A DNA stretch of 15,130 bases from CAYSHJ01 sp964589725 (GCA_964589725.1 CAZPUJ010000566.1:1-15130); one strand, 5' to 3'; positions 1 to 7,411 are shown, numbered from the stretch's first letter. Program-made: numbers and translations. Notes: generated from the sequence alone by a model not told the origin.

Positions 1-119
1 TCCTGGTGCTTAGAGCGAGGTGGCCCCACCCGTTCCCATCCCGAACACGGAAGTGAAACGCCTCAGCGCCGACGATACTGGGGGAGCAATCCTCTGTGGA
101 AAATAGGCCAGTGCCAGGG
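1..119 (+). rRNA. rrf: 5S ribosomal RNA
   Basis: This is the small RNA of the large ribosomal subunit. The conserved core is visible: the loop B/C region with CCCATCCCGAACACGGAAG near 36-54, GTGAAACGC just after it, and the closing helix I, where TCCTGG at 1-6 pairs with CCAGGG at 114-119 (one T-G wobble). One or a few 5' bases may lie outside the window, since the gene starts at its first base. A terminator-like hairpin follows within 10 nt, so this is probably the last gene of an rRNA operon extending to the left. Confidence 0.95.
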
Positions 120-124
120 TATAT

Positions 125-154
125 GAGAGCCCCACGTGAAAACGCGGGGCTCTC
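125..154 (+). terminator. Terminator hairpin after 5S rRNA
   Basis: GAGAGCCCC at 125-133 pairs perfectly with GGGGCTCTC at 146-154. Inside it, after one A-C mismatch, CGT at 135-137 pairs with ACG at 142-144 around a GAAA tetraloop (138-141). The downstream sequence GCCTTGCC has almost no T-run, so this is a strong hairpin but not a textbook intrinsic terminator. Its position 6 nt after the rRNA supports a role in ending or processing the rRNA transcript. Confidence 0.75.
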
Positions 155-213
155 GCCTTGCCTGTGGGCGGCGGTGCTCACGAACGGGCGGCACGCGGGC
201 CTGGCGTGCGCGA

Positions 214-219
214 TACAAT
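214..219 (+). promoter_or_regulatory. Candidate -10 box for a leaderless MFS mRNA
   Basis: TACAAT lies 6 nt before the ATG at 226. Transcription from such a box would begin at or next to the start codon, giving a leaderless message. No clear -35 box is seen about 17 nt upstream, and there is no SD sequence before the ATG, which fits the leaderless reading. The assignment is an inference from spacing alone. Confidence 0.4.
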
Positions 220-225
220 CGGCGC

Positions 226-1719
226 ATGGACGACGCGCCGCGCCCGCCGCGCCGGCGGCGCTTTGTGAAGCGGGCGGCCGATGACGGGAAGCAACTAGCG
301 GATGGTGTGTACCGCAGCGCGGATGCGGTTGTCGGCGTAGGCGAGCGGCACGCGTTCCGGCTGCTGTGGCTGTTCCTGCCGGAGCCGGCGATCGCGCGGA
401 AGGCCCGGTTTCAGCACCTGCTCGCATCGGTGTTCCTGGCCGACGCGGCACGCGATGCGATCCGCTACGGCGCGCTGATCGCCGTCGCGCGCGGTGGCGG
501 ATCGACGTTCGATGCGGCGCTCGTCGGCGTGGCATCGCTGGTCCCGCCTACGTTGCTCGGCCTGTACGGCGGCGCCGTTGCTGATGCGATGCCCAAGCGC
601 GTCGCCCTGGGCGCGATCTATATCCTCGATGCGGCGGTCTGCTTTCTGGTGCCGATCTGGTTCGGCACGAGTCTGGGCGCGATCGTGTTGTTGATCTTCG
701 CCGTGAACGTGTTCGGACAGGTGTCGGGGCCTACGGAGCAATCGATCGTCCCGCTCGTGGCATCCGAAGGCGAACTGGCGACGGCGAACTCGCTCTCCAG
801 CCTGGCGTCGAATCTTGGGACGGTGTTCGGGACGGCGTTGTTGGCGCCGATCCTGGTGCGCGTCGCGGGTGTGCGCGCGGTGTTCTATGTGGCGGGCGTG
901 CTGCTGTTCTTCGCGTCGGGGCGCATCCTGAACGTACGGTCACGGCGTGACCAGCAGAAGGTGTCCTGGCGCCGCCCGGATGCCAACGTTGCCGGTACCT
1001 TGCGCTGGCTCGTCGCGCAGCCTGCGGTTGCGACGATGATCGTGGTGGGCGTGCTCGGAGGGACGGCGAACGTGGTGATGCAAACACTCGCGCCGCGCTA
1101 CGTGCAGTCGGTGCTGGAGGTGGACCCGGCCGATGCGGTCTACGTATTTGCGCCGTCATCGATCGGTCTGGGTCTGGCGCTGGCGCTCGCGCCGATGCTG
1201 ATCCGGCTGCGCGGCGAGCGCGCGACAGCGCTGGCGGGCTTCGTGTTCACGACGGTATCGCTGTGCTTGCTCGGGTTCGTGCGGCGCGACCTGGCGACCG
1301 TGCTCGACCCGGTGAACCCGCTGCGCTTCGCCGGGGTGGTAGGCATCGAGATGGGCGGGCCGCTGCGCACGGCCAGCTTTCTGGTGTTGCCGCTGGGCTT
1401 CGGCATGGCGCTGACGACGATGTCGGTGCAAACGTACATCAACCGGCGTGTGCCGCTGGCGTTCCAGGGGCGTGCGTTCGCGTTGCAGAGCACGCTCAAG
1501 AACGGTTCGTCGATCGTTCCCTTGCTGACGCTCGGCGCGGCCGCGTCGCTGCTGGGGGTCGATGTGCTCCTGATCTTTTCGCCGTTCTTGTTGCTCGCCG
1601 TCGCGGTGTCGCTGGTGATGCTGAGCGGCTACTTCGGCGATGGAGCGCAGCCATCGCGGCTTGACGTGCTGTCGTCGTTCTGGGAGGAGCCGGCCGCGGA
1701 GAGGCGAGCGCCACCCTAG
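226..1719 (+). CDS. MFS transporter (MFS_3/EntS-like exporter family)
   Basis: A 497-residue integral membrane protein, probably a proton-coupled exporter; the substrate cannot be read from sequence. A basic N-terminal tail (Arg/Lys-rich to about residue 18) precedes a series of hydrophobic segments, including about 97-117, 129-147, 150-168, 200-230, 268-285, 311-327, 335-352, 382-398 and 434-468. The loop after the second helix, GGAVADAMPKR at 115-125, is the usual MFS G-x-x-x-D-x-x-x-[RK]-R signature. The segment around 165-205 (a GPTEQSIVPLV stretch followed by ANSL) matches the pattern seen in EntS and related MFS_3 proteins. ATG 226 is preferred over GTG 136, which would sit inside the rRNA terminator and add 30 unconserved-looking Arg-rich residues. 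It stands alone between the 5S gene and a non-coding region. Confidence 0.88.
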   Translation: MDDAPRPPRRRRFVKRAADDGKQLADGVYRSADAVVGVGERHAFRLLWLFLPEPAIARKARFQHLLASVFLADAARDAIRYGALIAVARGGGSTFDAALVGVASLVPPTLLGLYGGAVADAMPKRVALGAIYILDAAVCFLVPIWFGTSLGAIVLLIFAVNVFGQVSGPTEQSIVPLVASEGELATANSLSSLASNLGTVFGTALLAPILVRVAGVRAVFYVAGVLLFFASGRILNVRSRRDQQKVSWRRPDANVAGTLRWLVAQPAVATMIVVGVLGGTANVVMQTLAPRYVQSVLEVDPADAVYVFAPSSIGLGLALALAPMLIRLRGERATALAGFVFTTVSLCLLGFVRRDLATVLDPVNPLRFAGVVGIEMGGPLRTASFLVLPLGFGMALTTMSVQTYINRRVPLAFQGRAFALQSTLKNGSSIVPLLTLGAAASLLGVDVLLIFSPFLLLAVAVSLVMLSGYFGDGAQPSRLDVLSSFWEEPAAERRAPP

Positions 1720-1750
1720 GGTTCAGGTCAAGGTGGTTCTCGGACAACAC

Positions 1751-1782
1751 AACATCGCGAGAGCGGCGGCCCTCGCGATGTT
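1751..1782. terminator. 11-bp hairpin, possible terminator of the MFS gene
   Basis: AACATCGCGAG at 1751-1761 and CTCGCGATGTT at 1772-1782 are perfect reverse complements around a 10-nt GC-rich loop. The hairpin begins 31 nt after the MFS stop codon. There is no T-run, only TCCTTGTTGG afterwards, so a terminator role is inferred from position and stem strength. Confidence 0.5.
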
Positions 1783-1807
1783 CCTTGTTGGTCTGCCCTG
1801 GATGATT

Positions 1808-1852
1808 GGGTCGGGGCGCTACGTCCGCCGTGCTGTGAGAGCGCCCCGGCCC
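1808..1852. repeat. 13-bp inverted repeat (strong hairpin)
   Basis: GGGTCGGGGCGCT at 1808-1820 pairs with AGCGCCCCGGCCC at 1840-1852 over 13 positions with one T-G wobble, leaving a 19-nt loop. It lies between the hairpin at 1751-1782 and the small ORF at 1885. It may be a second terminator, part of a structured RNA, or a leader element for the small ORF; nothing in the sequence decides among these. Confidence 0.5.
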
Positions 1853-1884
1853 GTATCCCTGTCACTCACACGGAGGTCAATCGC

Positions 1885-1941
1885 GTGGTGACTCAAGCCC
1901 TACACCGGCAGTATCGTCTGGAACTGTTAGATCCTCATTAA
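1885..1941 (+). CDS. Possible 18-residue small ORF with good SD sequence
   Basis: A GTG at 1885 (or 1888) is preceded by GGAGGTC at 1872-1878, an SD-like sequence at ordinary spacing, and opens a frame that ends at TAA 1939-1941. The predicted peptide is MVTQALHRQYRLELLDPH. It has no recognisable motif, no hydrophobic stretch and no run of one amino acid that would mark a biosynthetic leader peptide. It may be a real small protein, a leader peptide, the remnant of a longer gene, or chance. Only the SD and the start/stop arrangement support it. Confidence 0.22.
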   Translation: MVTQALHRQYRLELLDPH

Positions 1942-2125
1942 GCGGCGGCCCGACCGATGATAAATGTCAGAAATCTGTTTGTGAAGCTCAGAATCCGAAG
2001 CGGGCAGGCGGTGAAGCATGGCTGCTTCGACATGACGCCCACAGGGCGGACCTTGGCGGACGTGCGGAGAGATCCCGGACTTGGTACGGTTGGGTGCGCA
2101 ACCAACGGATGGGTTGGAGCACTCG

Positions 2126-2162
2126 AGAGGCCGGCAGAACTGTGGCGGGGCTGCCGGCCTCT
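2126..2162 (-). terminator. 12-bp hairpin downstream of mobA, probable terminator
   Basis: AGAGGCCGGCAG at 2126-2137 and CTGCCGGCCTCT at 2151-2162 form a perfect 12-bp stem with a 13-nt loop. It lies 72 nt past the mobA stop codon, where the minus-strand formate dehydrogenase operon should end. There is no T-run on either strand, so intrinsic termination would be weak. On the + strand it could equally close a small RNA transcribed from the intergenic region. Confidence 0.5.
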
Positions 2163-2234
2163 GCTTATCTCCGGGGGATCCCGCGCGCAGCGTGCGGCCG
2201 ACCTTCACGCCGCGCGAGCCGGGCGTGTGCGCGG

Positions 2235-2858
2235 CTACTGGGCGTCGGCTTCAGCACGGAGCAGCAGCTCGGCCCGGCGCAGATCGTCCTCGGTGTTGGT
2301 GTTGATGAACGATCGCAGGTCGGGATCGATCGTGCGACACTCAGCATCGCGGATGTCACAGACGTGCACGGCGCCGAGGAACCCGGTGATCTTGAGCTGA
2401 CCCGCGTCGAGTCGCGCACGGATCGGTTCGATGCAGGCCTTCGAGTAGACGGCGTGCAGCGGCTCGGGATACTCGAGGACGGGCATGACGACGTCGCACG
2501 CGTCGGCGCGGCGTTGCAGTTCCTGCAACAGCGGCGGCGAGAGGAGCGGCATGTCGCAGGCCACGGCAAGGCAGCGCCGAGCGGCGGCCGCGAGCAGTCC
2601 GCTGTAGATGCCGCCGAGCGGGCCGGACCCCGGGTAGGCGTCATCGATCACGCGCACGGCGCCTGGTGACTCGATGGGCGGCAGTTGCTGTCCGGGTGCG
2701 CGAACGATGATCAGCTCTTGCACCAGCGGGGCCACCCGGTCGATGACATGCTGCAGCAGTGGCCGCCCGAGGAGCTGCTCGGACGCCTTGTCGCGGCCGA
2801 GGCGGCTGCTTCGTCCGCCGGCGAGAATGATGGCGCCGAACGCGGGGGTCTGGTTCAC
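2235..2858 (-). CDS. mobA: Molybdenum cofactor guanylyltransferase MobA
   Basis: Cytoplasmic enzyme that joins GMP from GTP to molybdopterin, making the bis-MGD cofactor used by formate dehydrogenases and other DMSO-reductase family enzymes. The 207-residue length is normal for MobA. Visible motifs: the nucleotide-binding loop LAGGRSSRLGRDKA at 12-25, PGSGPLGGI at 76-84, the metal-binding CDMPLLSP at 101-108 (Asp102) and INTNTEDDL at 185-193. GTG 2858 is chosen because it starts 17 nt after the fdhA stop and just before the conserved fold; the upstream ATG at 2945 would overlap fdhA by 70 nt and add a basic tail. It is the last gene of the fdsB-like/fdhA/mobA unit, so cofactor maturation is made together with the enzyme that needs it. 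Confidence 0.93.
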   Translation of the reverse strand: MNQTPAFGAIILAGGRSSRLGRDKASEQLLGRPLLQHVIDRVAPLVQELIIVRAPGQQLPPIESPGAVRVIDDAYPGSGPLGGIYSGLLAAAARRCLAVACDMPLLSPPLLQELQRRADACDVVMPVLEYPEPLHAVYSKACIEPIRARLDAGQLKITGFLGAVHVCDIRDAECRTIDPDLRSFINTNTEDDLRRAELLLRAEADAQ

Positions 2859-2875
2859 GGCGCTGTCATCGTTGC

Positions 2876-5614
2876 TCAGAACCGCTTCCGCCTGCCGCCG
2901 CGCGGCGTACGTTCCGCGCCGGGCTTGTCGATGCGCACGGCGCACACTTTGAACTCGGGGATCTTCGATTTGGGATCGTAGGCTGCGTTCGTGAGGAAGT
3001 TCGCGGCGGACTGCGCGAGCTTGACGAACGGCACGAAGATCTCCTTGCGCGCGACCGCCTCGGTCAGCAGCGCCTGGCCCGTGAGTTCGCCGCGCCGCGA
3101 CGTGACGGTGACCTCTTCGCCGTCCGCGATCCCTTCGGCCGCGGCATCCAGCGGGTGGATGGCGACGCGTACCGTTGGTGAGCGCGCAAGCAAGCCCGGA
3201 ACGCGCCGCGTCATGGTGCCGCCGTGCCAGTGATAGAGCACGCGGCCGGTGTTGAGGATGTACGGGAAGCGACGGCTCGGCAGCTCGGCAGCGGCAGGGC
3301 CCTGCGCGACGGGCACGAAGCGGCCACGGCCCAGCGGAAAGGTCTCGGTGAAGAGGCGCGGTGTGCCCGGGTGCTCAGGCGAGGGGCAGGGCCACTGGAT
3401 GCCGCCCTCGCGGTCGAGGCGCTCGTGTGAGATGCCGCGCATCGACGGAGCGACCGAGGCCAACTCGTCGAAAATGGACGCCGGTGTCGGGAAGTCGAAG
3501 CCGGCGCTTGAGACGCCCAGCAGCTTCGCCACGCGCCGGGCCACGTCGCAGACGATCTCCCAGTCGGTGCGGCTGTGGCCGACGGGCGGGATGGCACGTC
3601 GCACGCGCTGCACGCGGCGCTCGCTGTTGGTGAACGTGCCGTCCTTTTCCGCGAAGGAGGTGGACGGCAGCACGACGTCGGCGCGCTCGGCGGTCTCCGT
3701 CATGAAGATCTCTTGCACGACGAGGAACTTCAGCCGATCGATCGCTTCTTCGGCGTGCGCGAGGTGCGGCTCGCTGAGCAGCGGGTTCTCGCCGATGATG
3801 TACATCGCGTCGAGGCGGCCCGCGGCGGCTTCTTCGATCATCTCGGTGGCGCTGAGACCGGGCTCCGCGGTCAGTTGGCCGCCCCATGCTTCGGAGAACG
3901 TCGCGATGATCTCGGAGCCCGCGCCTTGCAGGCCGGGGAGTTGGTCCGGCAGGCAACCCGCATCGCCGCAGCCCTGTACGTTGTTCTGGCCACGCAGCGG
4001 CGAGATGCCGGAGCCGGGCTTGCCGACCTGCCCGGTCGCGAGTGCCAGGTTCACGAGCGCGTGGGCGTTGTCGGTGCCGGACGTGTGCTGTGTTACGCCC
4101 ATGCCCCAGAGCAGGCACGAGGCGCTGAACGGCGGGCGCGCGTAGGTCCGGGCGGCGCGGCGCACGAGCTCGGCGGGCACGCCGGTGATGTGTTCCGCTT
4201 CCTCCGGCGCATACGCCTCCAGACTCGCGCGCCAGGCGTCGAATCCTTCGGTGCGCTCGGCGATGAACGAGGCGTCTCCGAGTCCCTCGTCGAGCACGGC
4301 GCGGGCGATGCTGTTGAAGAGCGCGACGTCGGTGCCGGGGTGCGGCCGCAGCCACATGTCGGTGTAGTCGCACAGATCGATGCGCGTGGGGTTAACGACG
4401 ATCAGCTTCGTACCGCGCGTATCAATGGCCCGCCGCAGCCGCGACGCGATCACGGGGTGGTTCGAGCTGGTGTCGCTGCCCACCACCATCAGGCAGCCGG
4501 CATGCTCGTAGTCGTCGTAGGAGTTGCTGGTGGCGCCACTGCCGATCTGGAGCATCATGGCCTTGACCGACGGCCCGTGGCAGAGACGCGAGCAGTGGTC
4601 GATGCTGTTCGTGCCCATGAGCAGCCGCACGAACTTCTGGAACACGTAGCCGTCTTCGTTTGTGCCTTTAGCGGAGGCGAGCGCCGCGAACGAGCCGCGG
4701 TGCTCGACGAGCTTCGTGGCGACGAGATCGAGCGCGGCGTCCCATGTGGCCGGCTGGAGGCGGCCGTCGCGCTTGATCAGCGGTTCCGTGAGCCGGTCGG
4801 CGTGGTGCACGAACGAGGTTCCGAAGCGTCCCTTGACGCAGAGCATGCCGTTGCTCGAAAGGTTGTCCGGCTGATCGAGGACGCCGATCAGCCTGTCGCC
4901 GGCATCTACCTGGAGCGCCACGCCGCAGCCGACGCCGCAGTACGGGCAGGTGCTGGCGACCTCTCTTGCGACGATCGGGATAGCGTCACTCTGCTTGGAC
5001 AGGATCGCGCCCGTGGGGCAGACGGAGACGCACTGGCCGCACGATGTGCAGATCGACTCGGCGATCGGCCGGTCCATGAACGTGGCGATGCGGGCGTCTC
5101 GCGCCGAACCGGCGACGGCGATGGCGCCGATGTGTTGCACATCCGTGCAGGCGTTGACGCAGCGTCCGCACAGGATGCAGGCGCTGAGGTCCGTGTCGAA
5201 GAACGGGCTGCTTGTGTCGATCGACCTGTGGTGGGGCGCGGTGTACTCAGTAGCCGTGACATCGTATAGCTGAAGCTCACCGTGCAGCTCGCCCGAGACA
5301 TCCGGGCGCCTCGAGACGGCGCGGTCGTCGACCATCGCGGCGGTGAGGGCGAGGACGGTGCGGCGCAGGCGATCCAGGGTGTCGCCGCTGGTGGCGACGG
5401 CCACTCCCGCCGTCGCGGGTGTGTGGCAGCTTGCCCTCAGGCCGCGCATGCCATCGATCGCGACGAGGCAGGTGCGGCAGGAGCCGATCGGTGATTGGTC
5501 TTTGTCTTTGCAGAGGTGCGGCACGTGGCTGCCGGAGGCGAGCACGGCGTCGAGGACGCTCGCGCCTTCGGGAACCTGCACCGCCATGCCGTCGATCGTC
5601 AGCGATATGGTCAC
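2876..5614 (-). CDS. fdhA: Formate dehydrogenase catalytic (alpha) subunit, Mo-bisMGD, Cys type
   Basis: Oxidises formate to CO2 at a molybdenum site and passes electrons along Fe-S clusters. Domains in order over 912 residues: NuoG-like [2Fe-2S] (Cys35, 46, 49, 63); two ferredoxin-type [4Fe-4S] sites (Cys146/149/152/156 and Cys189/192/195/199); the MopB [4Fe-4S] (Cys223/226/230/259); the catalytic MopB domain; and a C-terminal molydopterin-dinucleotide binding domain from about residue 790. The active-site motif SRLCHGPSV at 342-350 puts Cys345 (codon TGC, 4582-4580) and His346 where selenocysteine enzymes have Sec-His. RGQNNVQG is the conserved formate dehydrogenase substrate-pocket motif. 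The His(Cys)3 cluster motif normally found after the [2Fe-2S] site is missing. GTG 5614 overlaps the stop of the upstream gene (GTGA) with AGAGGG before it, indicating translational coupling; ATG 5695 would overlap that gene by 85 nt. Confidence 0.94.
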   Translation of the reverse strand: MTISLTIDGMAVQVPEGASVLDAVLASGSHVPHLCKDKDQSPIGSCRTCLVAIDGMRGLRASCHTPATAGVAVATSGDTLDRLRRTVLALTAAMVDDRAVSRRPDVSGELHGELQLYDVTATEYTAPHHRSIDTSSPFFDTDLSACILCGRCVNACTDVQHIGAIAVAGSARDARIATFMDRPIAESICTSCGQCVSVCPTGAILSKQSDAIPIVAREVASTCPYCGVGCGVALQVDAGDRLIGVLDQPDNLSSNGMLCVKGRFGTSFVHHADRLTEPLIKRDGRLQPATWDAALDLVATKLVEHRGSFAALASAKGTNEDGYVFQKFVRLLMGTNSIDHCSRLCHGPSVKAMMLQIGSGATSNSYDDYEHAGCLMVVGSDTSSNHPVIASRLRRAIDTRGTKLIVVNPTRIDLCDYTDMWLRPHPGTDVALFNSIARAVLDEGLGDASFIAERTEGFDAWRASLEAYAPEEAEHITGVPAELVRRAARTYARPPFSASCLLWGMGVTQHTSGTDNAHALVNLALATGQVGKPGSGISPLRGQNNVQGCGDAGCLPDQLPGLQGAGSEIIATFSEAWGGQLTAEPGLSATEMIEEAAAGRLDAMYIIGENPLLSEPHLAHAEEAIDRLKFLVVQEIFMTETAERADVVLPSTSFAEKDGTFTNSERRVQRVRRAIPPVGHSRTDWEIVCDVARRVAKLLGVSSAGFDFPTPASIFDELASVAPSMRGISHERLDREGGIQWPCPSPEHPGTPRLFTETFPLGRGRFVPVAQGPAAAELPSRRFPYILNTGRVLYHWHGGTMTRRVPGLLARSPTVRVAIHPLDAAAEGIADGEEVTVTSRRGELTGQALLTEAVARKEIFVPFVKLAQSAANFLTNAAYDPKSKIPEFKVCAVRIDKPGAERTPRGGRRKRF

Positions 5615-7278
5615 TGTGCGCCCTCTGCCAGTTCTCGCGCGAAGTGCCGGCGCGCGCTGAGGTAGGGGAGCGGCGCCATTTGCCCGAGACCGCACAGTGA
5701 CGCCGCCGTGATCGCCTCGGACAGTTCGTCCAGGCGGCCTCCTTCGTCTGCGGGGCGAGCCTCAAGGATCTCGGCCATGCGCGCCGTCCCTTCGCGGCAG
5801 GGCGTGCACTTGCCGCACGATTCGGCGGCGTTGTACGCCGTCAGGTGCCGCACGACTTCGCGGATGGACATGGTGTCGTCGATCGCAACGATGCCTCCGG
5901 CGCCGGGTGAAGCACCGCTGTCATCGAGCAGGCCGGGCGCGAACGGGGCATCCCAGAGGGCGGGCGGCAACAGCGAGCCCGACGGTCCGCCGAACAGCAG
6001 CGCGCGAATTGTGCAGCCTTGCGCCGCACCGCCGCCGATCACGTCGACGATATGACGTAGCGGCGTGCCGAATGGCACTTCGTAGACGCCGGGATCGCGC
6101 AGTGCGCCGGAGAGGCAGACGAGCTTGGTGCCCGGGTGCGCCGGCGTTCCGACGGAACGGAAGGTCGCCGCGCCTTCGCGGATGATGAACGGGAGGTTGC
6201 ACAGCGACTCGACGTTGTTGATGACGGTCGGCCGTCCGAACAGGCCCGATTCCACAGGGAAGGGTGGCCGCAGCCGGGGCACGGCGCGCTCGCCTTCGAT
6301 GCTGGACAGAATCACCGACTCTTCGCCGCAAACGTAGCCGCCGGCGCCGCGCCTGATCTCGACAGGGGGTGCGCCGGCGAGGAGGCCGGCTGCCCGTGCC
6401 TGCTCGATGGCGCCGGCGAGCCGCTCGGTCGCCCGCGCCGCTTCCCCGTTCACGTACACGTAGACGGACGCGGCCTCGATGGCACGCGCTGCGATCAGCA
6501 TGCCTGCGATCAGCAGGTGCGGGTCGGTTTCGAGCACATGCCTGTCCTTGAAGACGCCAGGCTCACCTTCTTCCGCGTTTACGACCAGGTAGCGCGGGGC
6601 GGGGTGTTCGCGAGCGCCACGCCACTTTGCCGCGACCGGGAAGTACGCGCCACCGCGACCGAGCAGCCCTGCGTCTTCTACGGCGCGGACGATCGCTTCC
6701 GGCGGCATGGCGCTGGCTGTGTGCCAGGCCTCGTAGGCGCCTGCGTCGCGCGCATCGTGCAGGCTTGATGGATCGATGCGGCCACTGCGCGCGAGCAGCC
6801 GGCGGACCTCGCCGGGGCGTGCCGGGCGCGTGGTGCGCTCCGGCGTGACGATTCCTTCGGCGTCGGCGATGGCCGCATGCAGGGCGCTCGCGGTCGCGGG
6901 CGCCACGTACCGGCCGTCGATCGAGGCGACGGGCGCCTCGTGACAGCGGAAGCGGCACGGATGCTCATCGACGCGCCAGGCGTCGGGTAACCCGGCGGCG
7001 ACGCCACGCGATAGTTCGCCCGCGCCGGCGAGGAGACAGCTCAAGCCGGTGCAGACCGTCAGCCGGCGACCGTCGAGCGCGGACAGATGCAGCTCCGAGT
7101 AGCTCGTGGCGACGCCGAAGATCTCGCTCTCGGGAACGAACGTATGGCGGGCGATCGCGTGCAAGGCGGCTTCGGAGAGAAAGCCGTCGCCGTCCTGGAC
7201 GGCGAGCATGATCGGGAGGAGTTGCGTGCGCTCGCGAGGAAAGCCCTGGATGATGGCAGCATTGCTGGAGGTGGGCAT
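5611..7278 (-). CDS. NAD-linked formate dehydrogenase beta subunit, NuoE-NuoF fusion (FdsB/HoxF-like)
   Basis: Diaphorase subunit that takes electrons from the formate dehydrogenase alpha subunit and reduces NAD+ through FMN. The 555 residues combine a thioredoxin-like [2Fe-2S] domain (Cys76, Cys81, Cys108, Cys112; a C-x4-C ... C-x3-C pattern as in NuoE) with a NuoF domain. The NuoF part shows the FMN/NADH motif GRGGAYFPVAAKW at 207-219, NAEEGEPGVFKDRH at 234-247, YVCGEESVILSSIEG at 315-329 and a C-terminal [4Fe-4S] site (SCGKCTPC with Cys488/491/494, then Cys529). This matches FdsB of soluble NAD-dependent formate dehydrogenases and HoxF of hydrogenases; a separate FdsG subunit is not present in the window. 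ATG 7278 has GGAG about 6 nt upstream. Its stop overlaps the fdhA start by 4 nt. First gene of the minus-strand operon. Confidence 0.9.
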   Translation of the reverse strand: MPTSSNAAIIQGFPRERTQLLPIMLAVQDGDGFLSEAALHAIARHTFVPESEIFGVATSYSELHLSALDGRRLTVCTGLSCLLAGAGELSRGVAAGLPDAWRVDEHPCRFRCHEAPVASIDGRYVAPATASALHAAIADAEGIVTPERTTRPARPGEVRRLLARSGRIDPSSLHDARDAGAYEAWHTASAMPPEAIVRAVEDAGLLGRGGAYFPVAAKWRGAREHPAPRYLVVNAEEGEPGVFKDRHVLETDPHLLIAGMLIAARAIEAASVYVYVNGEAARATERLAGAIEQARAAGLLAGAPPVEIRRGAGGYVCGEESVILSSIEGERAVPRLRPPFPVESGLFGRPTVINNVESLCNLPFIIREGAATFRSVGTPAHPGTKLVCLSGALRDPGVYEVPFGTPLRHIVDVIGGGAAQGCTIRALLFGGPSGSLLPPALWDAPFAPGLLDDSGASPGAGGIVAIDDTMSIREVVRHLTAYNAAESCGKCTPCREGTARMAEILEARPADEGGRLDELSEAITAASLCGLGQMAPLPYLSARRHFARELAEGAQ

Positions 7279-7307
7279 ATGCGCTCCGAGCCGAACGTGG
7301 CATGCCG

Positions 7308-7337
7308 ATTATGGCGGGAGGGGCTTGGTGGCCACAA
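7308..7337 (-). promoter_or_regulatory. Candidate promoter of the formate dehydrogenase operon
   Basis: On the minus strand, TTGTGG (7337-7332) and CATAAT (7313-7308) are separated by 18 nt and lie 29 nt ahead of the ATG at 7278. The -10 matches the consensus at five of six positions; the -35 is weak. The region is divergent with the rpsF promoter about 100 nt away. Moderate to low confidence because it rests on consensus matching only. Confidence 0.35.
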
Positions 7338-7411
7338 TGCCGGCGAGCGGACGCCGACCCGCGCGCCCTCGATCGAGCCTCGTTTGGGCGCCTCACGGGC
7401 GGTTCACCGCG

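Larger units (their letters stand above)
1720..2234. other. 515-nt intergenic region with several hairpins, no convincing gene
   Basis: This stretch separates the MFS gene (+) from the 3' end of mobA (-). It holds three strong inverted repeats (1751-1782, 1808-1852, 2126-2162), smaller perfect hairpins at 2013-2028 (GAAGCA, TGGC loop), 2036-2048 (CGCCC, ACA loop) and 2088-2103 (GGTTG/CAACC), and one very short ORF at 1885-1941 with an SD sequence. Longer open frames here run into the mobA antisense or lack any recognisable motif. I see no tRNA, tmRNA, SRP RNA or known riboswitch signature. It could contain a structured RNA or be decayed sequence. Confidence 0.6.

Noticed and set aside
136..225. 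Upstream GTG start adding 30 residues to the MFS transporter
   Set aside because: The GTG lies in the loop region of the 5S terminator hairpin, the added residues are an Arg-rich low-information stretch, and ATG 226 has a -10 box at leaderless spacing.
1927..2400. Open frames on both strands of the MFS-mobA gap (minus 1927-2208, plus 1957-2400)
   Set aside because: Neither has an SD or recognisable motif; the plus-strand one runs into mobA antisense. A stretch near 2032 (MTPTGRTLADVRRD) faintly resembles the start of a phage-type hypothetical protein but breaks down after a dozen residues.
2859..2945. Longer mobA start at ATG 2945
   Set aside because: It would overlap the fdhA coding end by 70 nt and add a basic tail without homology to MobA; GTG 2858 begins right before the conserved fold.
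4580..4582. Possible selenocysteine at the formate dehydrogenase active site
   Set aside because: The codon is TGC (Cys), not TGA, so no SECIS element or recoding is needed.
3575..5269. 564-codon open frame antisense to fdhA
   Set aside because: Its translation is Arg/Gly/Ala/Val-rich without any domain, and the opposite strand encodes an unmistakable formate dehydrogenase; long antisense frames are expected at this GC content.
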